Shown: positions 10,198 through 20,564, numbered from the stretch's first letter. The stretch is 64,000 bases of DNA from Corinectria fuckeliana (GCA_019137255.1 WPDH01000266.1:90135-154134); one strand, 5' to 3'. Notes: generated by a model from the sequence alone, not told the origin. Program-made: numbers and translations.

Positions 10198-11171
10198 GTT
10201 GAGGGTTCTGATGTTGTCGTGTGCGACTGGGGAGTGGCGAGATGGTTGGCCACGTCTGTTCTCGGTGCAGTCAGGATAGTGGCCTGTACATGGATTCTTT
10301 TGGGAGTAATAACTGAAGCCTACCTGGAGGTTGGAGAACCTCTCCGGTCCTGGCCGCGCTCCTCCGCGTCTCGAGTAGACGCTGAGTGATCAGGGTCACT
10401 AGTAGGGGTAATGTTCTATGGGAGTCCGTCAGCATGTTTGACTCGGGTCAACGGCCAAGACTGCAGAGGTTCCCCTACTTGGAGTGAGTTGTTCGATGAA
10501 CTAGTTCTGGTTGATCCAGGGGGGGCTTTCTCTCTTGTGACGAAGACCTGCTCTTCCCCGACCCGAGGCATATCCGATTTCGGGCAGCCCAGACGGTACT
10601 TGAGAAGGGTATCGAAACGGTGAGGAGCCTTGATCCACCTGGAAAAGGCTCTGGCGCTCCGCGAGTTCTTGGGTGAGGCTGAAGACAAGATGTTGTTTCG
10701 GTGTCGATGGAAGGAGAATTGACTCGCTTTATCTTTCACCGAGGGCATTCTCGCTACCAAGGCTATTCTCGAGAGCTGGCGGTCGACGCTAGGCACATTT
10801 TCAGCTCGACATTCGCCGTCGATGTACTTGTAGTCATGCGCCGCAGCGGAAGGGGAAGAAGCTGCTGGTGATGGGGGATGTTTCCGAGGCGACAGCAAAG
10901 GTCGAGGATGAGAACCCCGAGAGCGCGTCGTTTGGTGGTCCAGGCCAGGCCGAGCGGGAGTTAAGTACCGCGCATTGTCGATGCAGATGCAAGCCAGCTC
11001 ATCGTCGCAGCAGCGCAAGCGGCAAATGCGCAAATGCGCAATCCGGCGTCGGGGGGCATGCGCCATGGCGGGAAACCCCAACGGGCGAAGAATGGATGGA
11101 TGAGATGGGATGAGATGGGAGGTGCGTTGGCCCGCCGTGGACGAGTCGGCTGCTGTATGACCGATGACTCG

Positions 11172-11209
<38 letters not shown>

Positions 11210-11723
11210 CCTCGTAACACACATGACCGGCGAACGAATCCGAGGCCTTCTTCTCAATGCAGAAGGCTCTGCGCGCGCTCCGATCCATCCCCGTTGAGGG
11301 GGTGACGAACGCGATTGTCCGATCGCCGGGTCGCGGTTGATGAGGCAAACGGCGAGAAGTCGGCTGGTTCGCGAACTACTTGGGTGAGATACACACGACC
11401 CGACTGGGCAGAGAGGGTGCAGCCCCCACGCCGCAGATGGATAACAACAAATGAAGTGGCTTTGCTTGCAGCATTTTCGTCCTGCAAGGGATGCGGGGCG
11501 AGGCGGCCTCGTCGTACTGAATGGAGATGATTTGTTGCAGGAGTCAAGTTCCAGATGGCTTCCGAGTCAACGAACAGTCAGTCGCCTGATGTTTGGTGAC
11601 GTGGCTTGCTCACTTACATGTGCAACACCACAACCATGCTCGGTACACTCTGAATCTATTGATGGGTATGTGAATAACTCCAGACACACACTCTCTCTCG
11701 TGCCATGTCCAACGCCCTCTCTT
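10198..11723. other. Intergenic region with simple repeats
   Basis: About 1.5 kb between the C2H2 gene start and the stop of DBP6. It contains a (CTTG)9 tract and a degenerate inverted repeat (about 10330-10360 against 10440-10480). A 310-codon minus-strand frame (10416-11348) crosses the tetranucleotide repeat and looks random. Nothing else is supported. Confidence 0.35.
11173..11208. repeat. (CTTG)9 microsatellite
   Basis: Nine uninterrupted CTTG units. The same tetranucleotide, in one orientation or the other, recurs near 57255 and 58881. Confidence 0.95.
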
Positions 11724-14213
11724 TCATCGTCTAGCCTCCTTGCCCAGTTTTTCCAGAGCGGTTTCGTACTCCTGCACGCGCTCCTCGCCCATCTCCTCGA
11801 TTCTCGTCCTCTCCATCTTCTGCGCCCTCCTAACGCTAGATCCCTTTGCAATCTTGCCCCAGAACCAGCCACTCTCGTCGTCGCCGACCAGCGTCCAAGC
11901 ACATCCGGACTTCCCTGCTCTCGCCGTGCGGCCCACACGGTGGATGTAACCAGCAACGCTCGGGGGCAGATCGTAGTTGATGACGTGGTCGAGGTTCGGT
12001 ATATCAATACCTCGAGCCACGAGGTCGGAAGCGATGAGGAGGCGAAGGGGCGAGGAAGGCGTCGTAAAGGCTCGTAGGGTTTTGCGGCGGATGTGTGTTG
12101 GGGTCGTGGACGTGAGCGTGCCGATGTGGGAAGCCAGCGAGGGATCCAGCAGAGCCAAGAGTCGCGAGAGACGGAGCGCCGACTCGTTGGACTTGGTGAA
12201 GATGAGAGCCACGGGGATGTTGAGCTTCCGCGAGCGGACTGGCACTGAGGGAACCGAGTCAGAGTCCGAGTCCGAATCTGAACTAGAGTCTGAACTGGAA
12301 TCAGAGCTGGAGTCGGAATCAGAACTCGAATCAGAGCTAGAATCAGAACTAGTGTCCGAGGCCAAGGCCTCATCAGCCTTTGCAACCGTCTTCTCGCTGT
12401 TCGTGGAGGCTGCTAACATGTGCTGACCCTGTAGCAGCTCCAGCAGATAGAGCGGCTTGAGGTTGGTATCGTGAACCCTCACGGCATGTTCCTTCAGCAG
12501 CGCAGGGAGGGAGTGCTCAGCAAGCTGCGCGTCGCCGTCACTGTCGAGGACAATGAGGCGTGGACGACGCAGTGCCAGCTGGTTGAGGAGACTCAGATCA
12601 CGCGTCAGAGTCGCACTGAGAATAACCTTGCGAACGCCAGAAAGGTCCATGTCCGGGAAGTCCCGCGCGCTGAACCTGTTGACGCGAAACCTCTCCATGA
12701 CGAGGTCCAGCCAGCCCTGGAAGCTCTGGGCGAGGAGCTTGTCGGCTTCGTCGACTACCAGCCATCGGACGTAGTCGAGGCTGAAGCCTGGCGTCTGCTC
12801 AATGTGCTCCACGAGACGGCCGGGAGTACAAATGAGAACGTCGACCTTGGAAGTAAAGTCGATCACGTAGCCTTCCATGTTGCTAAGCCTGGGGTCCGTC
12901 TCTTCTGAATCCGGATCCACAAAGTCCTCGGTCACTGACAGGTCGCCTCCGCGCTGCTTCCGTAGGGTAACTTCGTCCTGCAATGCCTTGTACGCATCAG
13001 GATCATATCGCGTCTCCCTGTCCACGAGACTTCCCTGCTCAAACTTGATAGACTGGCTTCCGATCGAGATGCCTATCCGCACTCTCTTTCGCTCACCACC
13101 CTCAAACGCCTTCGCACAGAGCTCGAATACCTCTTGCGCCTGCTTGACAAGTTCGCGAGTCGGCAGGACAACGAGGGCCCGTAGCCGTGTCACCACGCCC
13201 TGGCTGATATCTCGCGTGATGGGAAGGGCGTAAGCCAAGGTCTTTCCCGATCCGGTCGCTGCAGAGACCAATACATCGCCGGGCCGTTGCTTGCTGGTAG
13301 GCAATAATAGCGGAATCGCAGCGGTCTGCACTGCGAATGCATCTTTGAATCCTTTCTCCTCCAAAAGTCGGGCAGCTTTTGGCAGGACGCCAAGCTCGGT
13401 GAAAGGGGTGCGGGTATCCTGCGAAACGCGGATCGGCTCGGCCAACCAAGGCGGAAGAGTCTCGTAGGTGACTTTAGAGGTGGTGATGGATACTGGCTCG
13501 GGTTGTGGAAGAGGCTCGAGACCATGCAGCTCGCCTAAGTCGGACTCGTCGGAATCGTCTTGAACCATCTCACTAGCCAACTTCAGCGACTTGGTTTTGC
13601 GCTCAAGTACTGACTTGTGCCTCTTCGTAGCCTCTTCGTCGTCTTCCTCGGCCGGCTCAGGCTCCTTCTGCTTCTTCTTCTTTTCTCTCCTCTTTGTCTT
13701 CTCTTCAGACCGCGGTTCTCTCACCAAATCCTCATCATCGGCCATGGATACATCCTCAGTCCCGAGTTCGGCTTTTTTCAAAGCGGACTCTGTCGACTTG
13801 TCCTTTTTCCTTTTTTCCTTCCTCTCTTTTCTCTCCCTCTTTTCCGACTTTCGGCTGTCGTCTTGGTCCAGATCTTCGGATTTCGTTACGTCCTCGGTTT
13901 CTGGCGCTTCAAGTTCCGCAGTCCTCTCTGACGCGCCTTCAGCTTCATCCTCGAGGACTGTGACTCCAGCCCTCTTCTTTCCCCTTCTTATCTTCTTTCT
14001 CTTCTTTCTCCCTTCCGGCGCATCTTCGACTTCAATGCGCGCAGGCTTTTCCGCAGCCTCTACCTCATTGTCATCGGTAGTCCGGGAGGGTTTGGACTTT
14101 TTGTTTCCGGGCTGGATCTCTTCCACTTGGTCCCGTTTTCGTTTCGCTGGTGATGAATCGGTAGCTGAGAACGACTTATCGCCCTTCTCTCGGGGGCTGT
14201 GCTTCGAAGACAT
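11724..14213 (-). CDS. ATP-dependent RNA helicase DBP6 (DEAD box)
   Basis: Single exon, 829 residues from the ATG at 14213; an in-frame extension to 14312 exists but lacks conserved content. Residues 1-230 are charged and disordered (KKRKKIRRGKKR and KRERKERKEKRKK blocks), typical of nucleolar proteins. The helicase core follows: Walker A AATGSGKT at 318-325, PTRELV at 351, CTPGR at 462, DEAD as VDEADK near 487-492, SAT at 533-535, then RecA2 with ASDLVARGID at 728 and HRVGRTAR at 758-765. The arrangement and the long insert before CTPGR fit Dbp6, which acts in early assembly of the 60S ribosomal subunit. A Ser/Asp repeat at residues 619-653 sits between the two RecA domains and is a likely casein kinase 2 target. 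It is divergent from the GPI3 gene. Confidence 0.92.
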   Translation of the reverse strand: MSSKHSPREKGDKSFSATDSSPAKRKRDQVEEIQPGNKKSKPSRTTDDNEVEAAEKPARIEVEDAPEGRKKRKKIRRGKKRAGVTVLEDEAEGASERTAELEAPETEDVTKSEDLDQDDSRKSEKRERKERKEKRKKDKSTESALKKAELGTEDVSMADDEDLVREPRSEEKTKRREKKKKQKEPEPAEEDDEEATKRHKSVLERKTKSLKLASEMVQDDSDESDLGELHGLEPLPQPEPVSITTSKVTYETLPPWLAEPIRVSQDTRTPFTELGVLPKAARLLEEKGFKDAFAVQTAAIPLLLPTSKQRPGDVLVSAATGSGKTLAYALPITRDISQGVVTRLRALVVLPTRELVKQAQEVFELCAKAFEGGERKRVRIGISIGSQSIKFEQGSLVDRETRYDPDAYKALQDEVTLRKQRGGDLSVTEDFVDPDSEETDPRLSNMEGYVIDFTSKVDVLICTPGRLVEHIEQTPGFSLDYVRWLVVDEADKLLAQSFQGWLDLVMERFRVNRFSARDFPDMDLSGVRKVILSATLTRDLSLLNQLALRRPRLIVLDSDGDAQLAEHSLPALLKEHAVRVHDTNLKPLYLLELLQGQHMLAASTNSEKTVAKADEALASDTSSDSSSDSSSDSDSSSDSSSDSSSDSDSDSDSVPSVPVRSRKLNIPVALIFTKSNESALRLSRLLALLDPSLASHIGTLTSTTPTHIRRKTLRAFTTPSSPLRLLIASDLVARGIDIPNLDHVINYDLPPSVAGYIHRVGRTARAGKSGCAWTLVGDDESGWFWGKIAKGSSVRRAQKMERTRIEEMGEERVQEYETALEKLGKEARR

Positions 14214-14660
14214 GTTTCCGAGGCCGATTGTTCCCCACGCCGTAGAAAAGTTCGCCGGTTTTACGTGGTGATGGAGGGGTGCTGTGAGCTTTCGTCGCGC
14301 AGTCCCGCCCAAAATTTTGGACGGCTTGGAGTCTTATCGTAATTCTGCCGCCAGCGACCGCCATTTTATCGTTAACCACTAATTAGTCGCCCGTGCTTGG
14401 CGCCAGCTCCACTCCTTCGCTCTGCCGCGTCTGTACTTACACGTGGAATCCATGTCCGTCATGAGATGTAGATGAGATCCGCATGAGAGATGAGGGATGA
14501 GATAGACTGAAGCATCATCGACGACACATGCACAACGATCTCAGGCCCGGCATATTTTGGACAACAACGACAGAAAACACAGAAACACAGCGAGCTGCCC
14601 CCTTTCAGCCATGACGGCAGCAGTCTTCACAACTCCATCAGCTCCAACAACACCGCCAAG
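14214..14660. promoter_or_regulatory. Shared DBP6/GPI3 divergent promoter
   Basis: About 450 bp separate the two start codons of the minus-strand helicase and the plus-strand glycosyltransferase, so both promoters must lie here or overlap the genes. A CACGTG E-box core is present at 14440-14445. No clear TATA box was seen. Co-regulation is possible but not shown. Confidence 0.5.
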
Positions 14661-16228
14661 ATGACTCGCCGCACCTACAACATCGCCATGGTCAGCGACT
14701 TCTTCTTCCCCCAGCCCGGAGGCGTCGAGTCGCACATCTACCAGCTCTCCACCAAGCTCATCGACCGCGGCCACAAGGTCATCATCATCACCCACGCCTA
14801 CGCCGACCGCAAGGGCGTCCGCTACCTCACCAACGGCCTCAAGGTCTACCACGTCCCCTTCTTCGTCATCTACCGCTCCACCACCTTCCCCACCGTCCTC
14901 TCCTGCTTCCCCATCCTGCGCAACATCTTCATCCGCGAGCGCATCGAGATCATCCACGGCCACGGCAGCCTCAGCAGTCTCTGCCACGAGGCAATCCTGC
15001 ATGGCCGCACCATGGGCCTGCGTACCGTCTTCACCGACCACTCGCTTTTTGGCTTCGCCGATGCCGCCAGCATTCTCACCAACAAGCTTCTCAAGTTTAT
15101 CCTCAGTGATGTGGACCACAGCATCTGCGTGAGCCATACTTGGTGAGTCTCCTCGAGCTATGAGTCTCACTAGGCTTTAGACTTCTTATTGACCCCGTCT
15201 ACAGCAAAGAAAACACCGTCCTCCGGGCATCTCTTGACCCTCTCATGGTCTCCGTCATTCCCAATGCCGTCGTCGCAGACAACTTCCGTCCTCGCGACTA
15301 TCCCGTCGCTTCTCCCCAGAACTCCAACTTTAGCTCAGATGTCGCCCAATACCCCCCTCCACAGCGCCTCGGCCCCCGGGACATGATCACCATTGTCGTT
15401 GTTTCCCGCCTTTTCTACAACAAGGGAACTGATCTCCTCATCGCCGCCATCCCTCGCGTCCTTGAAAACCACCCAAACACTCGTTTCATCATCGCCGGTT
15501 CCGGCCCCAAAGCCATCGACCTCGAGCAGATGGTCGAGACCAACGTCTTGCAGGACCGAGTCGAAATGCTCGGCCCCGTACGCCACGAAGAGGTCCGCGA
15601 CGTCATGGTCCGCGGTCACATCTACCTCCACCCCTCCCTCACCGAAGCCTTCGGCACTGTCATCGTCGAAGCGGCCAGTTGCGGTCTCTACGTCGTCTGT
15701 ACCCAAGTCGGCGGCATCCCTGAAGTCCTCCCCTCCCACATGACCACCTTCTCAAAGCCCGAAGAGGACGACGTTGTGCTCGCCACCTGCAAGGCCATCA
15801 CCGCCATGCGGGCCGGGAAGATCCGCACCGAAAGGTTCCACGACCAGGTCAAAAAGATGTACTCCTGGCAAAACGTCGCCCTGCGCACCGAGCGCGTCTA
15901 CGACGGCATCTCCGGCACCATCCCCGAAGATGAGTTCTACGGGCTCGACCCGGGCGGCTACAACGGCAGCCGCATTCGCAACTTCGCCCTCATTGACCGA
16001 CTCAAACGCTACTACGGGTGCGGCATTTGGGCCGGCAAGCTCTTTTGCCTCGTCGTCGTCGTCGACTATCTCTTCTTCCTCTTCCTCGAGTGGTGGTTCC
16101 CGAGAGAAAACATCGACATCTGCCCCGACTGGCCGCGCAAGCCAATCGTTGACGACGATGTGGACTCCAAGAAGGGTGCACACAGCAATAGATCGAGCAC
16201 CTCGCAAGTAGGCACGAAACTGGAATGA
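14661..16228 (+). CDS. GPI3/PIG-A N-acetylglucosaminyltransferase subunit
   Basis: Two exons, 14661-15142 and 15205-16228, 501 residues; the intron 15143-15204 has a GTGAGT donor and CAG acceptor and joins SHT-C-KEN in frame. The protein is the catalytic subunit of GPI-GlcNAc transferase, which moves GlcNAc from UDP-GlcNAc to phosphatidylinositol on the cytosolic face of the ER, the first step of GPI-anchor synthesis. Visible landmarks are the N-terminal MVSDFFFPQPGGVESH motif, HGHGSLSSLCHEA, TVFTDHSLFGFAD, and the GT4-family E-x7-E motif (E308 and E316 in LTEAFGTVIVEA). A single hydrophobic segment near residues 435-455 (LFCLVVVVDYLFFLFLEWW) is the expected C-terminal membrane anchor. Length matches fungal orthologues. 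Confidence 0.95.
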
Positions 16229-16559
16229 TTAACTTATGTCCCTCTCCTCGGCTTGGCAGGGTTACACCCCCTGCATACATGGCTTGTAGCGGCACACTGG
16301 GATATAATACGGCGTTCACGGTTCGGGCACGATGAATAAGGGGCTGAGTGAGTTGATTAGACAAGATATGTAGCTCTGGTGCAGCGTGTTCAGCGGCATC
16401 GATCACGCCCCTTTAGAGGCGTGGCTTTGAGTGGTTCGTAATTAACAGGTAGCAATTCTAAACGCTATACACAATCGACAGTACAGGCTGCAGTTGTTCT
16501 GCAGCATTCAAAGGGGTCATCCAAGACACTGCTGTTCTTGCCAAAGTCGAGAAGAAAGG
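16229..16559. other. Convergent 3' intergenic region
   Basis: Between the stops of the plus-strand GPI3 gene and the minus-strand bromodomain gene. No further feature seen. Confidence 0.35.
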
Positions 16560-19500
16560 TCAACCCCTCGTGCCTACACGCCGCCTCTTGACCGTCCCGG
16601 TGCCGGCCTCGCGCTCACCCGAAGCCTCGTCGTCGTCCTCGGCCGTGTCCTCGGCTGGCGTGGCCACACTAGCAGGACGAGTCGTAGATGATGGCGGCGG
16701 AGCACTGCGCTCCTTCTCGGCGCTGCGCAGGTCACCAAGGAGCTTCTCGACCTCGACAAACATGCTGCGTGTGTTCTTCACAACTCCATTCTCGTCCAAG
16801 TGGTATCCTACAATCTCCTCCTCCTCGTCCTGTGACCGCTTCATGAAGCCAGGGCCAGGTCCGCGGTCGGGGTCTGGGTTGTACATGATGGCGTTGCAGA
16901 ACATGTGGACCAGCTCGCGCTCAAGCTGGGCGCTGTTGATGATGCCCTTCGGGGGGACAAGTTCGTCAGACAAGGGTAGCCATACATGGGCAGTGGCAGG
17001 GTCGCCTCCAGGGAGGTTATTGGCAGCCTGAACAGCAGCCTTGTTACCATGCTTGATATCAGAACGGATGGACGTTATATCCTGAGGCTGCAGCACAATT
17101 TGGCGGTAGTTGGGTGCGTCCTTCTCGCGGAGCGCGGTGGCAAACATGTTCGCATCACGATGGCTCGAGATCTGATCCAAAGCAGACGATGAGACTTTGG
17201 TGAAGCCACGCGTCCACAGCACTTGTGAAGTCGGCGGCGGCGGATCGGGAGGGGTGTCCTGCCTCTTTCGCTTGTGCGGTCGCGAAGAGATGCTGCTTGG
17301 TGTCACAATCCGAGGTCGACTTGGACCGCTCTCATCCGCCGTAGTATCGCCCGTCTCCTCTGTCGGTTTCGGGGTAGCTTCCTCATCCTTGATCTTGGTG
17401 GCAGGTTCAGAAGACTCGGTAACAGGTTCCTCCTGGTGAGACATGGCCGATTGGCTTCGCCTTGCCCGAGGAAGGGAAGGAGTAGCACTAACTCCTCGGC
17501 CCTTTTGAGACCTCCGAGAAGATCGACTCCGGTTTGAGTTGACAATAGGTTCATTCTTAGGCGCAGGTTTTGGTGTCTGTTTCTTGGGAGGCGGCCGAGG
17601 TGTAGAGGTAGAAGAGATTGGTAAAGTAGCAGGTTTCTGAGGCGGGCTGACTGGCTCATATGCCGGGCTCTCTGGTTCCGTACTGAGTGACTTCGGGGTC
17701 GACGGGGTCAGGTGGGACGACCACCGAGTACCGAACCCGTGCAAGAGATGTGCAGAGGCTGCCGACACGGGAGTCTGTGGTGCAGACGGAGTACCAAGTC
17801 TCTTTGCCGGTGTGCTTATAGCTTGCCGAATGACATGCTCGGGAATCGCAGGTCGCGGAGGCTGCGCAACGTACGGCGAACTGTAGGATTTGTCCTTCTG
17901 CGAAGTAAGAGGCGCTGGAGACACTGCCTGGGACTTCTTTGGACCTTGTTGCGGCTGATACCCATGTGGCCATCGTTGTTGAGGTGGGGCAATAGGACCT
18001 GTGTTCCCAACCGGAGGCGTTGGCGAAGCGGAAGCTATCGGGCGAGGGGCCTGCTGAGCCTGACTTGGCGACGGCTGGATAGGGCGAGTCGGATGTGGCA
18101 CTGGAGTCGCCAGAGGCGCGCGCGCTTGGGACGGCTTTACGCTCGGAACATCACCCTTTGGCCGTGGAGGTGCTGGCTGCAACGGGGGTGCCAGCTGGCC
18201 AGAGTTGTGAGGAGGCACAAGCAAAGGGTTTCCAGGTGTAGGACGGGTCTGAAGTTGTTGGGGGCGTTGGAGATGTGGTGAAGGCTGGGGATGTTGCTGA
18301 AGTCGTGGAGAAGGTTGCTGAGGTTGCTGAGGAAGCCGCGGAGAAAGGTGCGGGGGGTGCTGCTGAGCGTGCTGCGGTGGATGTTGCTGGGGGTGCTGGT
18401 GAAGATGTTGCTGAGAGTGTTGTTGAGCACGTTGCTGAAGACGCTGCTGGGGAGGCTGCTGAGGCGATAGTTGCGCATTCTGCGGTTGCTGCTGACGTGG
18501 AGGATGCTGCAAGTGCTGCGGCTGCTGGGGAAGAGGGTGGTTCGGTTTTCCAGCAGCTTGAGAAGGGAACTGAGGAGTCGGCCGGGGATACCACTGCGGC
18601 GGCGGCTGTGGCTGCTGCTGTGATTGCTGCTGCTGTGATTGCTGCTGCTGTGGTTGCTGCTGTGGTGGTTGCGGCTGCGGTGGTTGCGGCTGTAGTGGTT
18701 GCTGCTGAGGTGGTTGCTGCGGTCCTGGAGGCGCAGTCGGGCTCTGTTGGACAGGAGACTGGAACTGCCGTGGAGGCTGCGCCAGAGGATGTGGTGGTTG
18801 GTACGGCTTCTCCCACTTCAGAGCAGCCCCCACCGGAGTCGCAGCCTGGGGAGTCGAAGCCCCGTCCTTCGGCTTGATCCCAATCTCTGGGCGCGGAGAG
18901 ATGGCCTGCTTAGCAGCAGGCTGCGGCGGGGGCTGCAGCGGACGGGGCCCAGCCTGCGACACTCCCGCGGGAGCTTGGAGCACCGAAGCGGTTCCGTTGG
19001 GGGGCTTCGGAGACGGCGACGGTCGAGTCGGCGGCGTCGCCCCGGAGGGCAGGTGGCTCGGCGGCGCTACAGTCGGCGGCGCAACGTGAGGCGTAGGCGG
19101 TTTCGGGGGTATAACAGGAGTGTGCGGCGTGGGAGCTCTGCGGGCGGCAGCAGGCGTCGCTGTTGAGCTTGGCGTTGGGGTTGGCGTCGGCGTCGGCGTA
19201 GGTCCGTTCGAAGCAATGGCAGGTTTCGCTTCTCGGGGAGCCAAGATCGGTGTTCCATTCCGCGCGGCCGCCCCGGCGCGTCTCTCCCGCTCTGTCCGCT
19301 CCAAGAGTTGGATGTCCTTCTGCACTGCCTCGAATCGCCGTTCGTCCTCCCGGATCTGCTTGACAACGTGGTCGCGGTATCGCCCATACAGTCGGTTGAC
19401 CAGCGCGGGAATCTTGTCGACATTTTCGTACACGGCCTTCAGCGTCGGCAGCGGCGGGCTCGCCAGCTTCCTCTTCTTCGTCCCAGGGGATCCCGCAGCG

Positions 19501-19745
19501 TCCTCGGGCCCATCCGGCCGCTCCTCCTCGCTCTTCAGCTCATCTCGCAGCAGCAACAGGAACAGCTGCTGCAGCGCGTCCGGCTTCAATCGCGTGGGAT
19601 CATACGTGTCGGCCTCCTTGATGAGCGCGTTGTTGATGAGGAGCTCCGAAATGCGCGCAAAGGCCCCAGTGTCGACTCCGTAGGTCAGCAACGACTGGAA
19701 TAGGAACAGCGACTCGAGGGGCGTATAGACGGCCGGTTGATTCAT
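16560..19745 (-). CDS. Bromodomain protein, BRD8-like (NuA4 subunit candidate)
   Basis: Single frame; from the ATG at 19745 it gives 1061 residues, while an in-frame ATG at 19814 would add 23. I prefer 19745 because the conserved-looking region begins MNQPAVYTPLESLFLFQSLL. The N-terminus (to about residue 170) includes a coiled-coil-like part, RYRDHVVKQIREDERRF, resembling metazoan BRD8 of the NuA4/TIP60 acetyltransferase complex. The middle, about 180-700, is very rich in Pro and Gln with long Gln runs, and is surely disordered. Near the C-terminus is a bromodomain with the acetyl-lysine-contacting asparagine in FCNAIMYNPDP (about residue 955), interrupted by an insertion of some 30 residues. 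It ends in a basic KRRR stretch. Chromatin reading of acetylated histones is expected; complex membership is inference. Confidence 0.8.
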   Translation of the reverse strand: MNQPAVYTPLESLFLFQSLLTYGVDTGAFARISELLINNALIKEADTYDPTRLKPDALQQLFLLLLRDELKSEEERPDGPEDAAGSPGTKKRKLASPPLPTLKAVYENVDKIPALVNRLYGRYRDHVVKQIREDERRFEAVQKDIQLLERTERERRAGAAARNGTPILAPREAKPAIASNGPTPTPTPTPTPSSTATPAAARRAPTPHTPVIPPKPPTPHVAPPTVAPPSHLPSGATPPTRPSPSPKPPNGTASVLQAPAGVSQAGPRPLQPPPQPAAKQAISPRPEIGIKPKDGASTPQAATPVGAALKWEKPYQPPHPLAQPPRQFQSPVQQSPTAPPGPQQPPQQQPLQPQPPQPQPPQQQPQQQQSQQQQSQQQPQPPPQWYPRPTPQFPSQAAGKPNHPLPQQPQHLQHPPRQQQPQNAQLSPQQPPQQRLQQRAQQHSQQHLHQHPQQHPPQHAQQHPPHLSPRLPQQPQQPSPRLQQHPQPSPHLQRPQQLQTRPTPGNPLLVPPHNSGQLAPPLQPAPPRPKGDVPSVKPSQARAPLATPVPHPTRPIQPSPSQAQQAPRPIASASPTPPVGNTGPIAPPQQRWPHGYQPQQGPKKSQAVSPAPLTSQKDKSYSSPYVAQPPRPAIPEHVIRQAISTPAKRLGTPSAPQTPVSAASAHLLHGFGTRWSSHLTPSTPKSLSTEPESPAYEPVSPPQKPATLPISSTSTPRPPPKKQTPKPAPKNEPIVNSNRSRSSRRSQKGRGVSATPSLPRARRSQSAMSHQEEPVTESSEPATKIKDEEATPKPTEETGDTTADESGPSRPRIVTPSSISSRPHKRKRQDTPPDPPPPTSQVLWTRGFTKVSSSALDQISSHRDANMFATALREKDAPNYRQIVLQPQDITSIRSDIKHGNKAAVQAANNLPGGDPATAHVWLPLSDELVPPKGIINSAQLERELVHMFCNAIMYNPDPDRGPGPGFMKRSQDEEEEIVGYHLDENGVVKNTRSMFVEVEKLLGDLRSAEKERSAPPPSSTTRPASVATPAEDTAEDDDEASGEREAGTGTVKRRRVGTRG

Positions 19746-20037
19746 GCCCCGCGGTCCACCTCGCCAGCTATCCAAGGGGCCTTCACGTCTCGGGAGAAGA
19801 TGAACCGGCGCCACGGTCTGTCAACGGCTCCTGTTAGAAGTCACGAACGGCTATAGCATATCCGGGGTACTAATGATACGTACAGGCAACCTTAGACGAT
19901 AACTCCAGGTCCGATAGTGACGACCTCAGGACCTATCATCGGGTACAAATGGCGATTTCGGGCCTGCGTCGTGATACGCGCTCGCCGTCCCAAACGTGAA
20001 TTTTTTCCCTTGCGAATCGCAATCGTCTGGCAACTTA

Positions 20038-20045
20038 TCACGTGA
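20038..20045. promoter_or_regulatory. TCACGTGA E-box palindrome 1
   Basis: Perfect 8-bp palindrome about 290 bp upstream of the BRD8-like start codon. Such sites bind bHLH factors of the Cbf1 type in fungi; binding here is not shown. Confidence 0.5.
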
Positions 20046-20160
20046 TGGGAGTGGCCGGAAATGTAACGACAGCAGGCAGAGTTCAAAAATCGCGATGATG
20101 CAGGGAAGAAAACTGGCTCTTGGCCGGCTAGAGCCGCAAACAGCGCTAAAGCATGCTAGG

Positions 20161-20168
20161 TCACGTGA
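20161..20168. promoter_or_regulatory. TCACGTGA E-box palindrome 2
   Basis: Second identical 8-bp palindrome, 123 bp from the first, in the same promoter region. Confidence 0.5.
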
Positions 20169-20564
20169 TACCCCTGAACGTCACCCATATCATCAGGCGC
20201 GCCAAGCGACTATTCCATACTATCGCCGGCGGCTCACATGGAATTCTTTTCCCAAGCACTTCGTGCTGTTCGCACACCTTCATGACTGAATCACGCTTGG
20301 CATCTAAAAAGTAACAAATCGGCGCAGGGCATATGTCCCTGCTGTGGTGGATTGTAAGCTGATCAGCGAAAATCTATCAAGTACCATAAACTCCAAACCC
20401 AGTGGTATCATAATGGAACATAGCCGGCGGTATGCACTCCTCGCTCAGCTCATGTCCTTGGCCGCCCAGCCCAGCAACCTTATCAACCCATCAACGCCAA
20501 TAACCAGTTGACCCAACAAATAAGAAAAAGGCCCAGTAATAAAAACACATGAGGTGAAAAGATA

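Larger units (their letters stand above)
19746..20564. other. Intergenic region upstream of BRD8-like gene
   Basis: Separates the start of the bromodomain gene from the stop of the WD40 gene, both on the minus strand. It carries two TCACGTGA palindromes (listed separately) and no supported gene. Confidence 0.4.

Noticed and set aside
10416..11348. 310-codon minus-strand frame
   Set aside because: It passes through the (CTTG)9 repeat (giving a KQAS repeat), has random composition and no splice or family support.
14541..15170. 209-codon minus-strand frame over GPI3 exon 1
   Set aside because: Asp/Val/Gly-rich shadow of the conserved plus-strand exon.
18151..18877. Ala/Val/Glu-rich frames on both strands inside the BRD8-like gene
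   Set aside because: They are other-frame readings of the Gln/Pro codon repeat and keep only repeat composition.
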